Source: Rhodoferax sp.
GTDB taxonomy: Bacteria > Pseudomonadota > Gammaproteobacteria > Burkholderiales > Burkholderiaceae_C
Assembly: GCF_030646845.1 (NCBI RefSeq)
Contig: NZ_JAUSLE010000021.1
Span: 1 to 64,000 of the forward strand
Length of the DNA stretch: 64,000 bases
Reading direction: 5' to 3'
In this document: piece after piece, positions 16,754 to 25,560 of the stretch
Layout: every line of letters starts with the position of its first letter
Numbering within the stretch: the stretch's first letter is position 1
The notes under the pieces: generated by a model
What the model was told of the DNA's origin: nothing
Seen by the model: the letters and a program-made list of their open reading frames with translations, nothing else
Database searches by the model: none
Program-made: the position numbers and the translations under genes

Positions 16754-18159
16754 ACAGGGGCGAAGCGGATCAGCTCAGTATTGCCGGATTTGGCAGGCAG
16801 CATGAGGTGTTTGACCAGCAGTCGGTAGGTGTCCAGATCAAACGCCACGGCGCTGGCGCTGGTTAACGCTTCCTCCAGTTCCGCGTCGTCATGCACGGTG
16901 GCCAGATGGCACCACTGGTCGAAGACATGAATGTCGGTACGGCCGTTGTGCGGGTCGTGCTCGCGCAGGCCTATTTTTCCAGGGTGAGGCCATACCTGCA
17001 GCTTTTGTTGGCCCAGCGCCAGTTGCAGTCGCAAGTAGTGCAGTTCGGGCTTTTCTTCTGTGCAACACACCCCTTTGCAGCGGCCAATCTGATGGGCAAA
17101 ACAGCGGCCGGTGCCGGACTCCAGTCCCAGGGCCTGGGGGCACAGCGCATGTGCGTCCGCCAGTTCGCGCAGGCTGTCCAGCGCTTGACGTTTGGAGCGG
17201 TAAACACCGTACAGCCGCCCGAACTGATGGGGCTGCAACTCGTCACCGCGCACCAGGCTCAGCAGGGGGCGGGCCTGTGGGTTGTCACTCAGCCGCCAGG
17301 CGCACAGGGCATTTTCGCGGCGCAACTGGCGGTTATAAATGGGCTGCTTCTCCTTCACCAGCCGGGCCTCGAGCAGCAGGGCACCGAGTTCGCCCGCGGT
17401 CTCTATCCACTCTATGCGCCGGATCTCCTGCGCAATGCGCATCTCGCGCGCCACTCGGCCAGCCGCCTGAAAATGCGACATCACCCGGCTGCGCATCTTC
17501 ACGCTTTTGCCGATGTACAAGGGCAGCGGCCCTTCACCAAAAAACAGGTAGACGCCGGCAGATTCCGGAATGCCACCGACCGGTGTTTCCAGTTGCGGGG
17601 GCAGGGCAGCGCTGCCTTGCAGCAGGGTGAGCGCATGGTTGCTGATCTGGTCGGCCCCCAACTCTCTGGATGCCATGGCGAGCCAGTCCAGCACCACATC
17701 CACATCGCCCATGGCGCGATGCCGCGCGCTCGTCTTGAGCCCGTGGCGTTCCATGATGGCGTCCAGGCCGTGGCCGCGGTGCTGCGGGTAGAGCTGGCGT
17801 GACAGGCGTACAGTGCACAGCGTTTTGACGCGCAGGGCAACACCCAGGCGGTTGAACTCGTTGAGCAGAAAACCGTGGTCAAAACGCACGTTGTGGGCCA
17901 CCAGCACGGCGTCTTCCAGCAGGGCCAACAAGTGGGGTGCCACTTCGTCGAAGCCCGGTGCATCGGCCACCATGGCATTGCTGATGCCAGTCAGGTTCTG
18001 GATGAAGCTGGAAATGGAGGTGCCGGGGTTGACCAGGGTGCTCCAGCGCGCCACCTCTTGCCCACCTTCGATGCGCACAGCCGCAACTTCGGTGATGCGG
18101 TCGTGGACCGGGTTGCCACCGGTCGTTTCCAGGTCAAGCAGAACGTAGCAGGGCAGCAT
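16750..18159 (-). CDS. 3'-5' exonuclease fused to GIY-YIG (Cho-like) endonuclease
   Basis: A 469-residue two-domain nuclease. Residues about 5-165 are a DEDDh exonuclease of the DNA polymerase III epsilon type (LLDLETTGGNP, LVAHNVRFDHGFL, then ARHRAMGDVDVV). Residues about 198-275 are a GIY-YIG domain (SAGVYLFFGEG, LPLYIGKSVKMRSRV), as in UvrC and Cho. A Cys-rich stretch (CFAHQIGRCKGVCC) follows, typical of Cho-like proteins. I infer a role in nucleotide excision repair, with the endonuclease making an incision and the exonuclease trimming. It lies alone between the VOC gene and a NUDIX gene. Confidence 0.88.
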   Translation of the reverse strand: MLPCYVLLDLETTGGNPVHDRITEVAAVRIEGGQEVARWSTLVNPGTSISSFIQNLTGISNAMVADAPGFDEVAPHLLALLEDAVLVAHNVRFDHGFLLNEFNRLGVALRVKTLCTVRLSRQLYPQHRGHGLDAIMERHGLKTSARHRAMGDVDVVLDWLAMASRELGADQISNHALTLLQGSAALPPQLETPVGGIPESAGVYLFFGEGPLPLYIGKSVKMRSRVMSHFQAAGRVAREMRIAQEIRRIEWIETAGELGALLLEARLVKEKQPIYNRQLRRENALCAWRLSDNPQARPLLSLVRGDELQPHQFGRLYGVYRSKRQALDSLRELADAHALCPQALGLESGTGRCFAHQIGRCKGVCCTEEKPELHYLRLQLALGQQKLQVWPHPGKIGLREHDPHNGRTDIHVFDQWCHLATVHDDAELEEALTSASAVAFDLDTYRLLVKHLMLPAKSGNTELIRFAPV

Positions 18160-18300
18160 GGGTCAACACAAGGAGGCTAGCAAAACATCAACGCCAGCCA
18201 CGCCGGGTCATCCAGAAAGTTGGTTAGCAGATAGCCGCCCACGCGGTAGAACCACAGTTCGGCACGGACTTGGATGTCAGCCGAAAGGCCAGAATTCAGA

Positions 18301-18846
18301 TCAAACGATATCGATGGCATGAATGGAGAAGTAGCCGGCACGGCGGTCTGCAAAGTAGCGTTCCAGGGTTTCCTTGACGGTTCTGAACGCGATTTCGTCC
18401 CAGGGGATTTCATCTTCGGCAAATAGCCGCGCTTCGATGGTTTCAAAGCCGGGGTTGAACGTGTCGCTGAGCAGGCGTGCCCGGTAGAACATGTGGACTT
18501 GCCCGACGCGGGCAACGTTCAGCAGGGAGAAAAAACCTTCCAGTTCAAACTGCGCCCCGGATTCCTCCAGCGTTTCACGCGCGGCGCCTTCCGCCACCGT
18601 CTCGTTCAACTCCATGAAACCGGCCGGGAGTGTCCATTTGCCCCAACGCGGCTCGATATTGCGTTTGCATAGCAGCACCTTGTCGCCCCAATAGGGCACG
18701 GTGCCCACCACGTTGAGCGGGTTTTCGTAATGGACGGTGTGGCATGCCGGGCAGATCGCACGATCTTTGGTGTCGCCGTCGTCGGGCACCCGGTAGACCA
18801 CGGCCGCGCCACAGTTTTTGCAGTGTTTGATGGGGTTGCGAAGCAT
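18301..18846 (-). CDS. NUDIX hydrolase with N-terminal zinc ribbon
   Basis: A 181-residue protein. Residues 8-40 form a zinc ribbon (CKNCGAAV and CPACHTV). The NUDIX box GFMELNETVAEGAARETLEE followed by SG is at residues about 78-100 and has the REx2EE core required for metal-dependent pyrophosphate hydrolysis. Zinc-ribbon NUDIX enzymes include the NADH pyrophosphatase group, but the substrate here is not determined. ATG 18846 is chosen because the ribbon starts directly after it. No function is seen in the 140 bases between its stop and the exonuclease start. Confidence 0.85.
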   Translation of the reverse strand: MLRNPIKHCKNCGAAVVYRVPDDGDTKDRAICPACHTVHYENPLNVVGTVPYWGDKVLLCKRNIEPRWGKWTLPAGFMELNETVAEGAARETLEESGAQFELEGFFSLLNVARVGQVHMFYRARLLSDTFNPGFETIEARLFAEDEIPWDEIAFRTVKETLERYFADRRAGYFSIHAIDIV

Positions 18847-18868
18847 GACTGCAGTGTAATTTGAAAAC

Positions 18869-18897
18869 AAAAAAGGACTCCGAAAGGAGTCCTTTTT
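18869..18897. terminator. Bidirectional intrinsic terminator after the TRAP operon
   Basis: Stem GGACTCC (18875-18881), GAAA tetraloop and GGAGTCC (18886-18892), flanked by six A on one side and five T on the other, so it can terminate in either direction. It lies just past the 3' end of the TRAP substrate-binding gene on the minus strand and upstream of the NUDIX gene. Confidence 0.9.
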
Positions 18898-18917
18898 GGG
18901 CCCGTGGCAGCTTGGTG

Positions 18918-19997
18918 TTATGGTTTTTTCGGGGCCGCCCTGGCCGCGGCGGGGGCGGCCTTGCCGTGTTTCGCGATCAGGGCTCGCGCGGTGTCGAGCA
19001 ACTTGCGGCCATCAAAACCGCGCTTGTTCATGTCTTCCATCCACTCCACTTCAACCAGGGCGGCTTTACGCCGGAATTCCTGGGCATCAGCAGAGGGGAT
19101 GGTGTAGATGGTGTTTTTGCGGTCAACCGCTGATTGCCGGCCGGCAATGTCCCCGGTCTGCTGCACCTTGCCCAGCCAGGCAGAGGTCTCCAGCCCCGAG
19201 TTGTTGTCGATGATCTTTTTCAGGTCAGGCGGCAGCGAGTTGTACTTGGCCTTATTCATGGCCATGACAAAGGTGGTCGTGTACAGCGCGCCACCTGCGG
19301 GGTCAAATTCGCTGTGGAACTTGGTGAGTTCCTGCACTTTGACTGAGGGCACGACCTCCCAGGGGATGACCGCGCCGTCGATGGTGCCTTTGGACAGGGC
19401 ATCGGGAATGCCCGGCAGGGGCATGCCCACCGGCGTGGCACCCAGATAGCCCAGCATTTTGGTGATCTGGCGTGTCGGGCCGCGCACTTTCAGGCCCTTG
19501 AGATCGGCTGCGGTCTTGACTTGTCTGTCTTTGGTGTGGAACATGCCGGGACCATGCACATGCAGCGCCAGTACCTGCGTGTCCTTGAACTCATCCGGCG
19601 CCATGGTTTGCACATACTCCCAGAAGGCCTTGGATGTCGCCTCGGCATTGTTCATCATGAAGGGCAGCTCAAACACTTCCACGCGCGGAAAACGGCCTGC
19701 CGTGTTGCCCGGCAGCGTCCAGATGATGTCCACCACGCCATCTTTGGCCTGGTCATACAGTTGCACGGGTGTGCCGCCCAGCTGCATGGCAGGGTAGCCT
19801 TCAAACTTGATGCGCCCGCCCGATTCCTTTTCGACCTTGGCCATCCAGGCCTTGTGCATGTTCAACCAGACGTTGGACATTGGCGCCATGAAGGTATGAA
19901 ACTTGAGGGTCACCGTTTGCTGCGCCAGGCTGCTGAGGGCGGGCGCACCCAGTGCCGCCGCAGCGGCGGATTTGATGAGTGTGCGTCTTTTGATCAT
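18918..19997 (-). CDS. TRAP transporter solute-binding protein (DctP family)
   Basis: A 359-residue periplasmic protein. The first ~26 residues (MIKRRTLIKSAAAAALG and onward) form a signal peptide with a Tat-like RR followed by Ala-rich core. The mature part starts near QTVTLKFHTFMAPMSNVW and matches the DctP fold, including KVRGPTRQITKMLGYLGATP with the Arg expected to bind the substrate carboxylate. The C-terminus has an Ala/Lys-rich tail. It delivers an organic acid to the DctQM permease encoded just upstream. Placement after gentisate genes suggests an aromatic acid as ligand (inference). Confidence 0.9.
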   Translation of the reverse strand: MIKRRTLIKSAAAAALGAPALSSLAQQTVTLKFHTFMAPMSNVWLNMHKAWMAKVEKESGGRIKFEGYPAMQLGGTPVQLYDQAKDGVVDIIWTLPGNTAGRFPRVEVFELPFMMNNAEATSKAFWEYVQTMAPDEFKDTQVLALHVHGPGMFHTKDRQVKTAADLKGLKVRGPTRQITKMLGYLGATPVGMPLPGIPDALSKGTIDGAVIPWEVVPSVKVQELTKFHSEFDPAGGALYTTTFVMAMNKAKYNSLPPDLKKIIDNNSGLETSAWLGKVQQTGDIAGRQSAVDRKNTIYTIPSADAQEFRRKAALVEVEWMEDMNKRGFDGRKLLDTARALIAKHGKAAPAAARAAPKKP

Positions 19998-20066
19998 GGG
20001 TGGCTCCAGAAGGTTGATGGAACGAAGGTAACGGAAATCAGGCGTAACGAGTGACAGGATTTACCC

Positions 20067-21386
20067 TCAAGTGACGTATTTCACCAGCCACAGCGAGATG
20101 CCAGGGAAGAACAGCAGCAGCAGCGTGCGAAACACATCGCTGATCAGGAACGGCATCACACCCTTGTAGCTCTCGGAGATGGGGACGTCCTTGGCCATGC
20201 CATTGACGACATACACGTTCAGCCCCACAGGCGGCGCCAGCAGGCCGAAGCCCACCGTCATCAACACCATGATGCCAAACCAGATGGCCACTGAATCTTT
20301 GGGCATGCCGAAGTCAAGGCCGATGATCAGGGGAAAGAAGATCGGAATGGTCAGCAGGATCATCGACAGCTCGTCCATCACGGCGCCCAGCACCACGTAA
20401 AACAGCAGGATGGCCGACACCACCATCAACGGCGAGAGGCCCCAGCCTTGCACGACATCGGCCAGCTGGCCCGGCACCTGGGTCAGCGCCAACGCAGAAT
20501 TCATCAAGTCGGCACCGATGAAGATCATGAAGATCATGGCTGAACCCTGTGCCGTGGCGTAGAAACAGTATTTGAGCTTCTTGAGAGTCAGTTCTCGCTT
20601 GAGCAGTGCCGCCACAAATGTGGACGCCGCACCCACTGCGGCGCCTTCAGTGGGGGTGAACAAGCCACCGTAAATGCCACCGAAGACGATCAGGAAAACA
20701 ACCGCGATGGGCACGATGCCCATCATGGACTGCGCTGTGATCTTGTCGGCGACCACGGCTTTGTCTGGCGCGTGACCGGGAACGAGCCGCACGTAGATGG
20801 CGATGGCAATCATGTAGCCCGCCATCGCAATGATGCCGGGCACCATGGCGGCGGCAAACAGCTTGGCAATGTTCTGCTCGGCCAATATGGCGTAGATCAC
20901 CAGTGGCACCGAAGGCGGAATCAGAATGCCAAGCGTGCCGCCGGCGGCCAGGGTGCCGGTCGACAGGCGCCCCGAATAGCCGTGACGCTTCATTTCGGGC
21001 AGCGCCACCGATGTGATGGTGGCTGCAGTGGCCACCGAGGACCCGCAGATGGCACCAAAGGCCGCACTGGCCAGCACCGCCGCCATCGCCAGGCCGCCCT
21101 TGAAGCGCGACATCACCGCGCTGGCGAAACCAAATAGGGCTTTCGAGATGCCGCCCTGGGTGGCGAAATTTCCCATCAGAATGAACAGCGGAATGACCGA
21201 CAGGTCATAGCTTGCAAAGCGGGCAAAGGCCTGGGTGTTGAGAAAGTTGCTCAAGGGCCCCCAGCCTGCCTGGGCCACGTAGCCGACGCAGCCCGCGGAA
21301 AACATGGCAATGGCAATCGGCACACGAATAACCATCAGCGCCAGCATGATGGCAAAGATCATCAGCGTCAGCATCAGCGGGCTCAT
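20067..21386 (-). CDS. TRAP transporter large permease (DctM family)
   Basis: A 439-residue integral membrane protein with about 12 hydrophobic segments, the usual size for DctM. Typical family stretches are GNFATQGGISKALFGFASA, GAICGSSVATAATITSVALP and FTPTEGAAVGAA. It forms the ion-coupled transport channel with the small subunit. Its start overlaps the end of the small permease gene by four bases (ATGA), showing translational coupling. Confidence 0.93.
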   Translation of the reverse strand: MSPLMLTLMIFAIMLALMVIRVPIAIAMFSAGCVGYVAQAGWGPLSNFLNTQAFARFASYDLSVIPLFILMGNFATQGGISKALFGFASAVMSRFKGGLAMAAVLASAAFGAICGSSVATAATITSVALPEMKRHGYSGRLSTGTLAAGGTLGILIPPSVPLVIYAILAEQNIAKLFAAAMVPGIIAMAGYMIAIAIYVRLVPGHAPDKAVVADKITAQSMMGIVPIAVVFLIVFGGIYGGLFTPTEGAAVGAASTFVAALLKRELTLKKLKYCFYATAQGSAMIFMIFIGADLMNSALALTQVPGQLADVVQGWGLSPLMVVSAILLFYVVLGAVMDELSMILLTIPIFFPLIIGLDFGMPKDSVAIWFGIMVLMTVGFGLLAPPVGLNVYVVNGMAKDVPISESYKGVMPFLISDVFRTLLLLFFPGISLWLVKYVT

Positions 21387-21859
21387 GACGACACCTCGTC
21401 ACCAAAACCATTCAATCCCTGCCACAGGCCGATGACTGCCGTCAGCGCAAGGGGCGGAACCATGCCCGCATAGACAATCCATTCCGGGAAACCCAGCATC
21501 ATCGTGCCTGACTGGGTGTTGAATGCATTGAGGCCGCCCACGGTGGTGCGCCAGGCCAGCAGGCCAATTGCCAATCCGAGCAGCAGCGCACCGAGCCGGT
21601 CCAGACCGGCATTGGTCTTGTGACTGGCCCGGGCCGTGAAGAAGTCAACAATGATGTTGCCGCGCTGCAACTGGCACCAGGGCAAGAAAAGTGCGATGGC
21701 CGCGCCTGCGGCGACACCCGTCAGTTCAAAATCGCCAACCAGCGTCACGCCAATCGTGTTGCGGCCAATCAGGCTGACGCAGGTTGCCAGGGTGATGCCA
21801 GTGAGCAAAACGCCCGCCAGAATGGCGCAAAACTTCGCCAGTGATTCAAGGATGCGCAA
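21383..21859 (-). CDS. TRAP transporter small permease (DctQ family)
   Basis: A 158-residue protein with four predicted membrane helices, as expected for DctQ. Hallmarks are GDFELTGVAAGAAIALFLPW, CQLQRGNIIVDFF and the C-terminal GMVPPLALTAVIG. The frame begins with TTG at 21859, with a GGGGGA stretch as the only nearby ribosome-binding candidate; no in-frame ATG was found close by. It precedes dctM with a four-base overlap and follows the fumarylpyruvate hydrolase gene by 72 bases. Confidence 0.88.
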   Translation of the reverse strand: MRILESLAKFCAILAGVLLTGITLATCVSLIGRNTIGVTLVGDFELTGVAAGAAIALFLPWCQLQRGNIIVDFFTARASHKTNAGLDRLGALLLGLAIGLLAWRTTVGGLNAFNTQSGTMMLGFPEWIVYAGMVPPLALTAVIGLWQGLNGFGDEVSS

Positions 21860-21931
21860 CAGGAGTCCCCCATTTATTCATGCGTCACGAATTGACGGTG
21901 GCGCAATTCTAGGTGGCGCTCCTGGCTCGCC

Positions 21932-22639
21932 TCATTCCTGACCCTGGGTGATCGTGACCTTGATAGGTTCCAGTCCCGCCACGGCGCCCAGCATGGTGTC
22001 GCCAGCCGCTACCGCGGCCACGCCCTCGGGGGTGCCGGTGTAAATCAGATCACCCGGCTGCAATTCCCATGCGGCTGACAGATGCTCAATGGTTTCGGCA
22101 ATATTCCAGATCAGTTTGGACACATTGCTGCACTGGCGGTCCTGCCCGTTCACCTGGACGTAAATCTCGGCGTTGGCGATATCGCCTGCCGCTGCCAGCG
22201 GGGTGATGGGGCCGATAGGGGCCGATTTGTCAAACGCTTTGCCAATGCACCAGGGACGGCCCTGTTTTTTCATCTCGTTTTGCAGGTCCCGCCGCGTCAT
22301 GTCCAGCCCCACGGCGTAGCCAAAAATGTGCTTGTGGGCGTCAGCCGCCTTGATGTTCTTGCCGCCCGTGCCAATCGCGACCACCAGTTCGATTTCGTGG
22401 TGCAAATTTTTGGTAAGGCTGGGGTAGGGCATGGCGGCGGTCTCGCCGGCGTTGACCACGACCAGTGCATCGGTGGGCTTGAGGAAAAAGAAGGGTGGCT
22501 CGCGGCCGGTGAAGCCCATTTCCTTGGCATGCTCTTCATAGTTGCGCCCCACGCAGTAGACGCGGTGCACCGGAAAGCGATCAGCTGTGCCCTGCACCGG
22601 CACAGACACCGTGGGGGCGGGATTGAAAACGTAGCTCAT
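21932..22639 (-). CDS. nagK: Fumarylpyruvate hydrolase (FAH family)
   Basis: A 235-residue fumarylacetoacetate-hydrolase-family enzyme. The signature YCVGRNYEEHAKEMG is at residues about 28-42. Metal-binding acids lie in HHEIELVVAIG, and GYAVGLDMTRRDLQ and YTGTPEGVAAV match the family. It cleaves fumarylpyruvate to fumarate and pyruvate, the last step of the gentisate pathway. Its ATG overlaps the gentisate dioxygenase stop by four bases, which strongly supports this pathway over fumarylacetoacetate. Confidence 0.9.
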   Translation of the reverse strand: MSYVFNPAPTVSVPVQGTADRFPVHRVYCVGRNYEEHAKEMGFTGREPPFFFLKPTDALVVVNAGETAAMPYPSLTKNLHHEIELVVAIGTGGKNIKAADAHKHIFGYAVGLDMTRRDLQNEMKKQGRPWCIGKAFDKSAPIGPITPLAAAGDIANAEIYVQVNGQDRQCSNVSKLIWNIAETIEHLSAAWELQPGDLIYTGTPEGVAAVAAGDTMLGAVAGLEPIKVTITQGQE

Positions 22640-23682
22640 GGGATCCTCTCTTCTTGGTGAATGCCCAGCGCCTGATGCACGGGACGGTCGGAATAACTGA
22701 ACAGCACGCAGCCCGCAATGGATGCCAGCCGCAACGCATGCCAGGACGGCACCACAAAATGGTCGCGCGCCTCGAAGTCGAATCGTACCGAACCCGCGGG
22801 CCCGTCGATGTACGCAGTACCCGCACCTTCAACCACGCTGTACACAGCGCCGTCGGTCTGACGGCACGACTTGCCGTCAAATCTGGCGGGCAGGCGCTGC
22901 ATGAAGGTGGCCATGGTGGGCATGGGGGACCCGCCGGTGGCCGGGTTGATATAGCGCAGCTTGACGCCATCCCACGGGTCCATCGCGGCGTCACGCTCGA
23001 GTTGGTACAGGGCTTCGCGGCTGCGTTCATAGGGGTAGCTGAAGATCGGCGAGGTGGCGCCGAAAGGCGCGTCGCCCCTGACCGGCGCCATGTTGTGGCC
23101 ATAGCGCGCAAAACTGCTGCCCTCGGCGCGCGCGACCGTCTGCGATTTGGCGATGTCGTTCTGCGCAAAACCGGCATCGAAAAAGCGGATCATGGGAATA
23201 TCCAGCCCGTCGAGCCAGACGACGGGCTCGGTGCTCTCGTTGCCATGGTCGTGCCAGGTCCAGCTGGGCGTGATGATGAAGTCACCGGGGTGCATGGTGC
23301 TGCGCTCGCCATCCACCGCCGTGTAGGCACCGGTACCTTCCACAATGAAGCGCAGCGCGCTTTGGGTGTGGCGGTGGCTGGGGGCAACTTCGCCGGGCAG
23401 GATGAGCTGCAGACCGGCGTAGAGCGACTGCGTCACGGCCGACTGGCCGCGCAGCGCCGGGTTTTCCAGAATTAATACGCGGCGCACCGCCTCCTCGGCT
23501 GTGATGGCTTCGCCCGCGCGCTTCAGGAATGGTTTGATCTGCTCATATTTCCATAGCGCCGGAACGCACGGGGATGAGGGCTGGGGGGGAACCAGGGCAT
23601 GAAGAACTTCCCATAGCGGGGTCAGGTTCAGGGGCGACATGTCCTGGTACAACTGCTGGCGCAGCGCGGCAGTGTTAGTCAT
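22636..23682 (-). CDS. gtdA: Gentisate 1,2-dioxygenase
   Basis: A 348-residue bicupin that opens gentisate to maleylpyruvate using Fe(II) and O2. The family start LWEVLHALVPPQPSSPCVPA is at residues about 23-42. The iron-binding first cupin shows LPGEVAPSHRHTQSALRF and the matching WTWHDHGNE. The second cupin (QTDGAVYSVVEGAGTAYIDG) is the degenerate one. AGGAG precedes the ATG by seven bases. The stop overlaps the start of the fumarylpyruvate hydrolase gene, and a maleylpyruvate isomerase candidate is at 31513, giving a complete lower pathway in the window. Confidence 0.94.
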   Translation of the reverse strand: MTNTAALRQQLYQDMSPLNLTPLWEVLHALVPPQPSSPCVPALWKYEQIKPFLKRAGEAITAEEAVRRVLILENPALRGQSAVTQSLYAGLQLILPGEVAPSHRHTQSALRFIVEGTGAYTAVDGERSTMHPGDFIITPSWTWHDHGNESTEPVVWLDGLDIPMIRFFDAGFAQNDIAKSQTVARAEGSSFARYGHNMAPVRGDAPFGATSPIFSYPYERSREALYQLERDAAMDPWDGVKLRYINPATGGSPMPTMATFMQRLPARFDGKSCRQTDGAVYSVVEGAGTAYIDGPAGSVRFDFEARDHFVVPSWHALRLASIAGCVLFSYSDRPVHQALGIHQEERIP

Positions 23683-23769
23683 TTTGGAACTCCTGAAAAG
23701 GGCTGGTCAGGGTCAATGCCCTGGTACAGCCACGACAGCCCGACAACCAGGATCAGGAGAGTATTTTCC

Positions 23770-24072
23770 TCAGGCTGATTTGGCAACCAGGTCAAAGTGC
23801 TCGACCACCGGAGCGACCGCAAAAAACGGCCCCACGATGGCACGCCATTCGGCAAACGCAGGCGACTGGCGAAAACTCACCGTGTGGTCTTCCAGTGTGT
23901 CCCAGAAGATCTGGAGCAGGTAGCGCTCGGTGTTTTCAATACCCCGGTTGATTTTGAAACCCTGAAACCCTGTGGACCCCTGGATGACGGTCTTCAAACC
24001 GCGCTGGATGGCCTCTTCAAAAGTGGCGTTCTGACCGGGGTGAATACGGATATCGGCAAGTTCGAGGATCAT
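23770..24072 (-). CDS. ABM-domain (antibiotic biosynthesis monooxygenase-like) protein
   Basis: A 100-residue ferredoxin-like-fold protein. MILELADIRIHPGQNATFEE and RYLLQIFWDTLEDHTVSFRQ resemble ABM-domain proteins, which act as cofactor-free monooxygenases, haem-degrading enzymes or simple stabilising partners. The start at 24072 is chosen because the domain begins right there and the longer frame overlaps the MATE gene. It lies 87 bases upstream of the gentisate dioxygenase and is probably co-transcribed with it; its function is unknown. Confidence 0.78.
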   Translation of the reverse strand: MILELADIRIHPGQNATFEEAIQRGLKTVIQGSTGFQGFKINRGIENTERYLLQIFWDTLEDHTVSFRQSPAFAEWRAIVGPFFAVAPVVEHFDLVAKSA

Positions 24073-24133
24073 GAAAGGCTCCGTTGTGGGGGTAGGTGTT
24101 GACTGGTGGGCTAGTCTACCGTCAGCCTGCTCA

Positions 24134-25540
24134 TTACAGTCTGCGGATTGGTTTTTTGCGCCAGACAAGCCGGTAGTAGGCCGTTTGCATGGCCAGCATC
24201 GCCAGGAATGCGACCGGGTACGCAGCCCAAATGCCGTTCAAGCCGTAGTGATTGCTCAGGATCCAGGCCACTGGGATTTCAATGCATGCAATCGCGAACA
24301 TCGCAATGGCCGTAGGAACGAATACCGTGCCGCTGGCGCGCATCAAACCTGACAACACCATGGACATGCCCAGGATGACACTGCTCCACAACATGATGTG
24401 CAACAGCGTTTGCGCCATCTCCACCACGGCGGCATCGGTGATGAACAGCCCGATGATGTGGCGTGAAAACAGATAGCCCAGCAGCACCAGTGAGCCCGTC
24501 AGCATCACGTTCATCATGATGCCGGTGCGCGCAATCTTGCCCAGCGTGTGACCGCGCCCACTGCCAATGGCCTGCGCGCCCAGGATGGAGGCCGTGATGG
24601 CGATGGAAATGGCCGGAAACTGCACGTACGAGACAATCTGGTTCACCGCGCCATAGGCCGCCGTGGCTTGCGAGCCATAGCGGTTGACCAGAAACAGGAC
24701 GGCAATTTCGGCCACGGAGATCGTGATCATCGACAGGGCTGTGGGTAGACCGACGAGCAGAATCTTCTTGAATATGCTGCGGTCAATGCGAAGGTGCTTC
24801 ATGAACGCGGCATTGGGCGCGAGGGGGTGCTTCTTGTGCAACAAATACCATGCGGTCCAGCACAGCGCGACCAAGTAAGACACCACGGCCGCGTAAGCAC
24901 CGCTGGCCACACCCATGGCGGGCAATCCCGCCCAGCCGCGGATCAACGCCGGGGTGAGCAACAGCCCGACCACAGTGGAAATCAGCAGTGTGATCAGCGG
25001 TGTGGTGGTGTCGCCGACGCCGCGCAGCATTGAGGTGACCAGCAGGAAGGCAAATATGCCGGGAGTCACCAGCAGCATGATGCGGGCGTACGCTGTTGCA
25101 CCCGGCAATATGTCAGCCGGCGTGCCCAGGGCGCGCAGCATCATTTCGGTCAACGCGCCGCCAAAGATGGCCACGGCGATGCCCGCGCAGAGGCCCACCA
25201 TCAATGTGGTGCCGGCAATGGCCTTGACGCGGCCAGTCTCTTTGGCGCCCCAGGCCTGGCCAATCAAGATGGCTGCACCCGAGCCCAGGCCAATCATGAA
25301 GGCGATCAGGAAGAACAGCACGGGAAAGAACGCCGACACCGCCGCCATGGCGCCCACGCCGAGCATCTGGCCCAGATAAATGTTGTTGACCGTGCCCGAG
25401 AGTGCCTGCAGGATGTTGCTGACGATCATGGGCACCAGAAATGCCAGATAGACCTTCCACAAAACGGGTGGCGGTGCCGGGCGGTCCGATGCGCCTGTTC
25501 CTGTGCTTCTGGTGGTCGTCGTCGCGGTAGTTGTCTTCAT
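24134..25540 (-). CDS. MATE family efflux transporter
   Basis: A 468-residue, 12-segment membrane protein. Family stretches are FLVPMIVSNILQALSGTVNN near residue 35, GLGSGAAILIGQAWGAKE and the symmetric GAVNQIVSYVQFPAISIAI in the second half. MATE proteins expel organic cations or drugs in exchange for Na+ or H+. The N-terminus is unusually Thr-rich (MKTTTATTTTRSTGTG). It lies between the DUF2239 gene (20 bases) and the ABM gene (61 bases), so it may export an aromatic compound or intermediate handled by the gentisate cluster (inference). Confidence 0.92.
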   Translation of the reverse strand: MKTTTATTTTRSTGTGASDRPAPPPVLWKVYLAFLVPMIVSNILQALSGTVNNIYLGQMLGVGAMAAVSAFFPVLFFLIAFMIGLGSGAAILIGQAWGAKETGRVKAIAGTTLMVGLCAGIAVAIFGGALTEMMLRALGTPADILPGATAYARIMLLVTPGIFAFLLVTSMLRGVGDTTTPLITLLISTVVGLLLTPALIRGWAGLPAMGVASGAYAAVVSYLVALCWTAWYLLHKKHPLAPNAAFMKHLRIDRSIFKKILLVGLPTALSMITISVAEIAVLFLVNRYGSQATAAYGAVNQIVSYVQFPAISIAITASILGAQAIGSGRGHTLGKIARTGIMMNVMLTGSLVLLGYLFSRHIIGLFITDAAVVEMAQTLLHIMLWSSVILGMSMVLSGLMRASGTVFVPTAIAMFAIACIEIPVAWILSNHYGLNGIWAAYPVAFLAMLAMQTAYYRLVWRKKPIRRL

Positions 25541-25560
25541 GGGGATTCAGTGGTTCACGC

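Noticed and set aside
24100-24120. GTGGGCTAG stretch as an eighth copy of the dispersed element
   Set aside because: Only the tail resembles copies A and B; the palindromic head and CGC core are missing.
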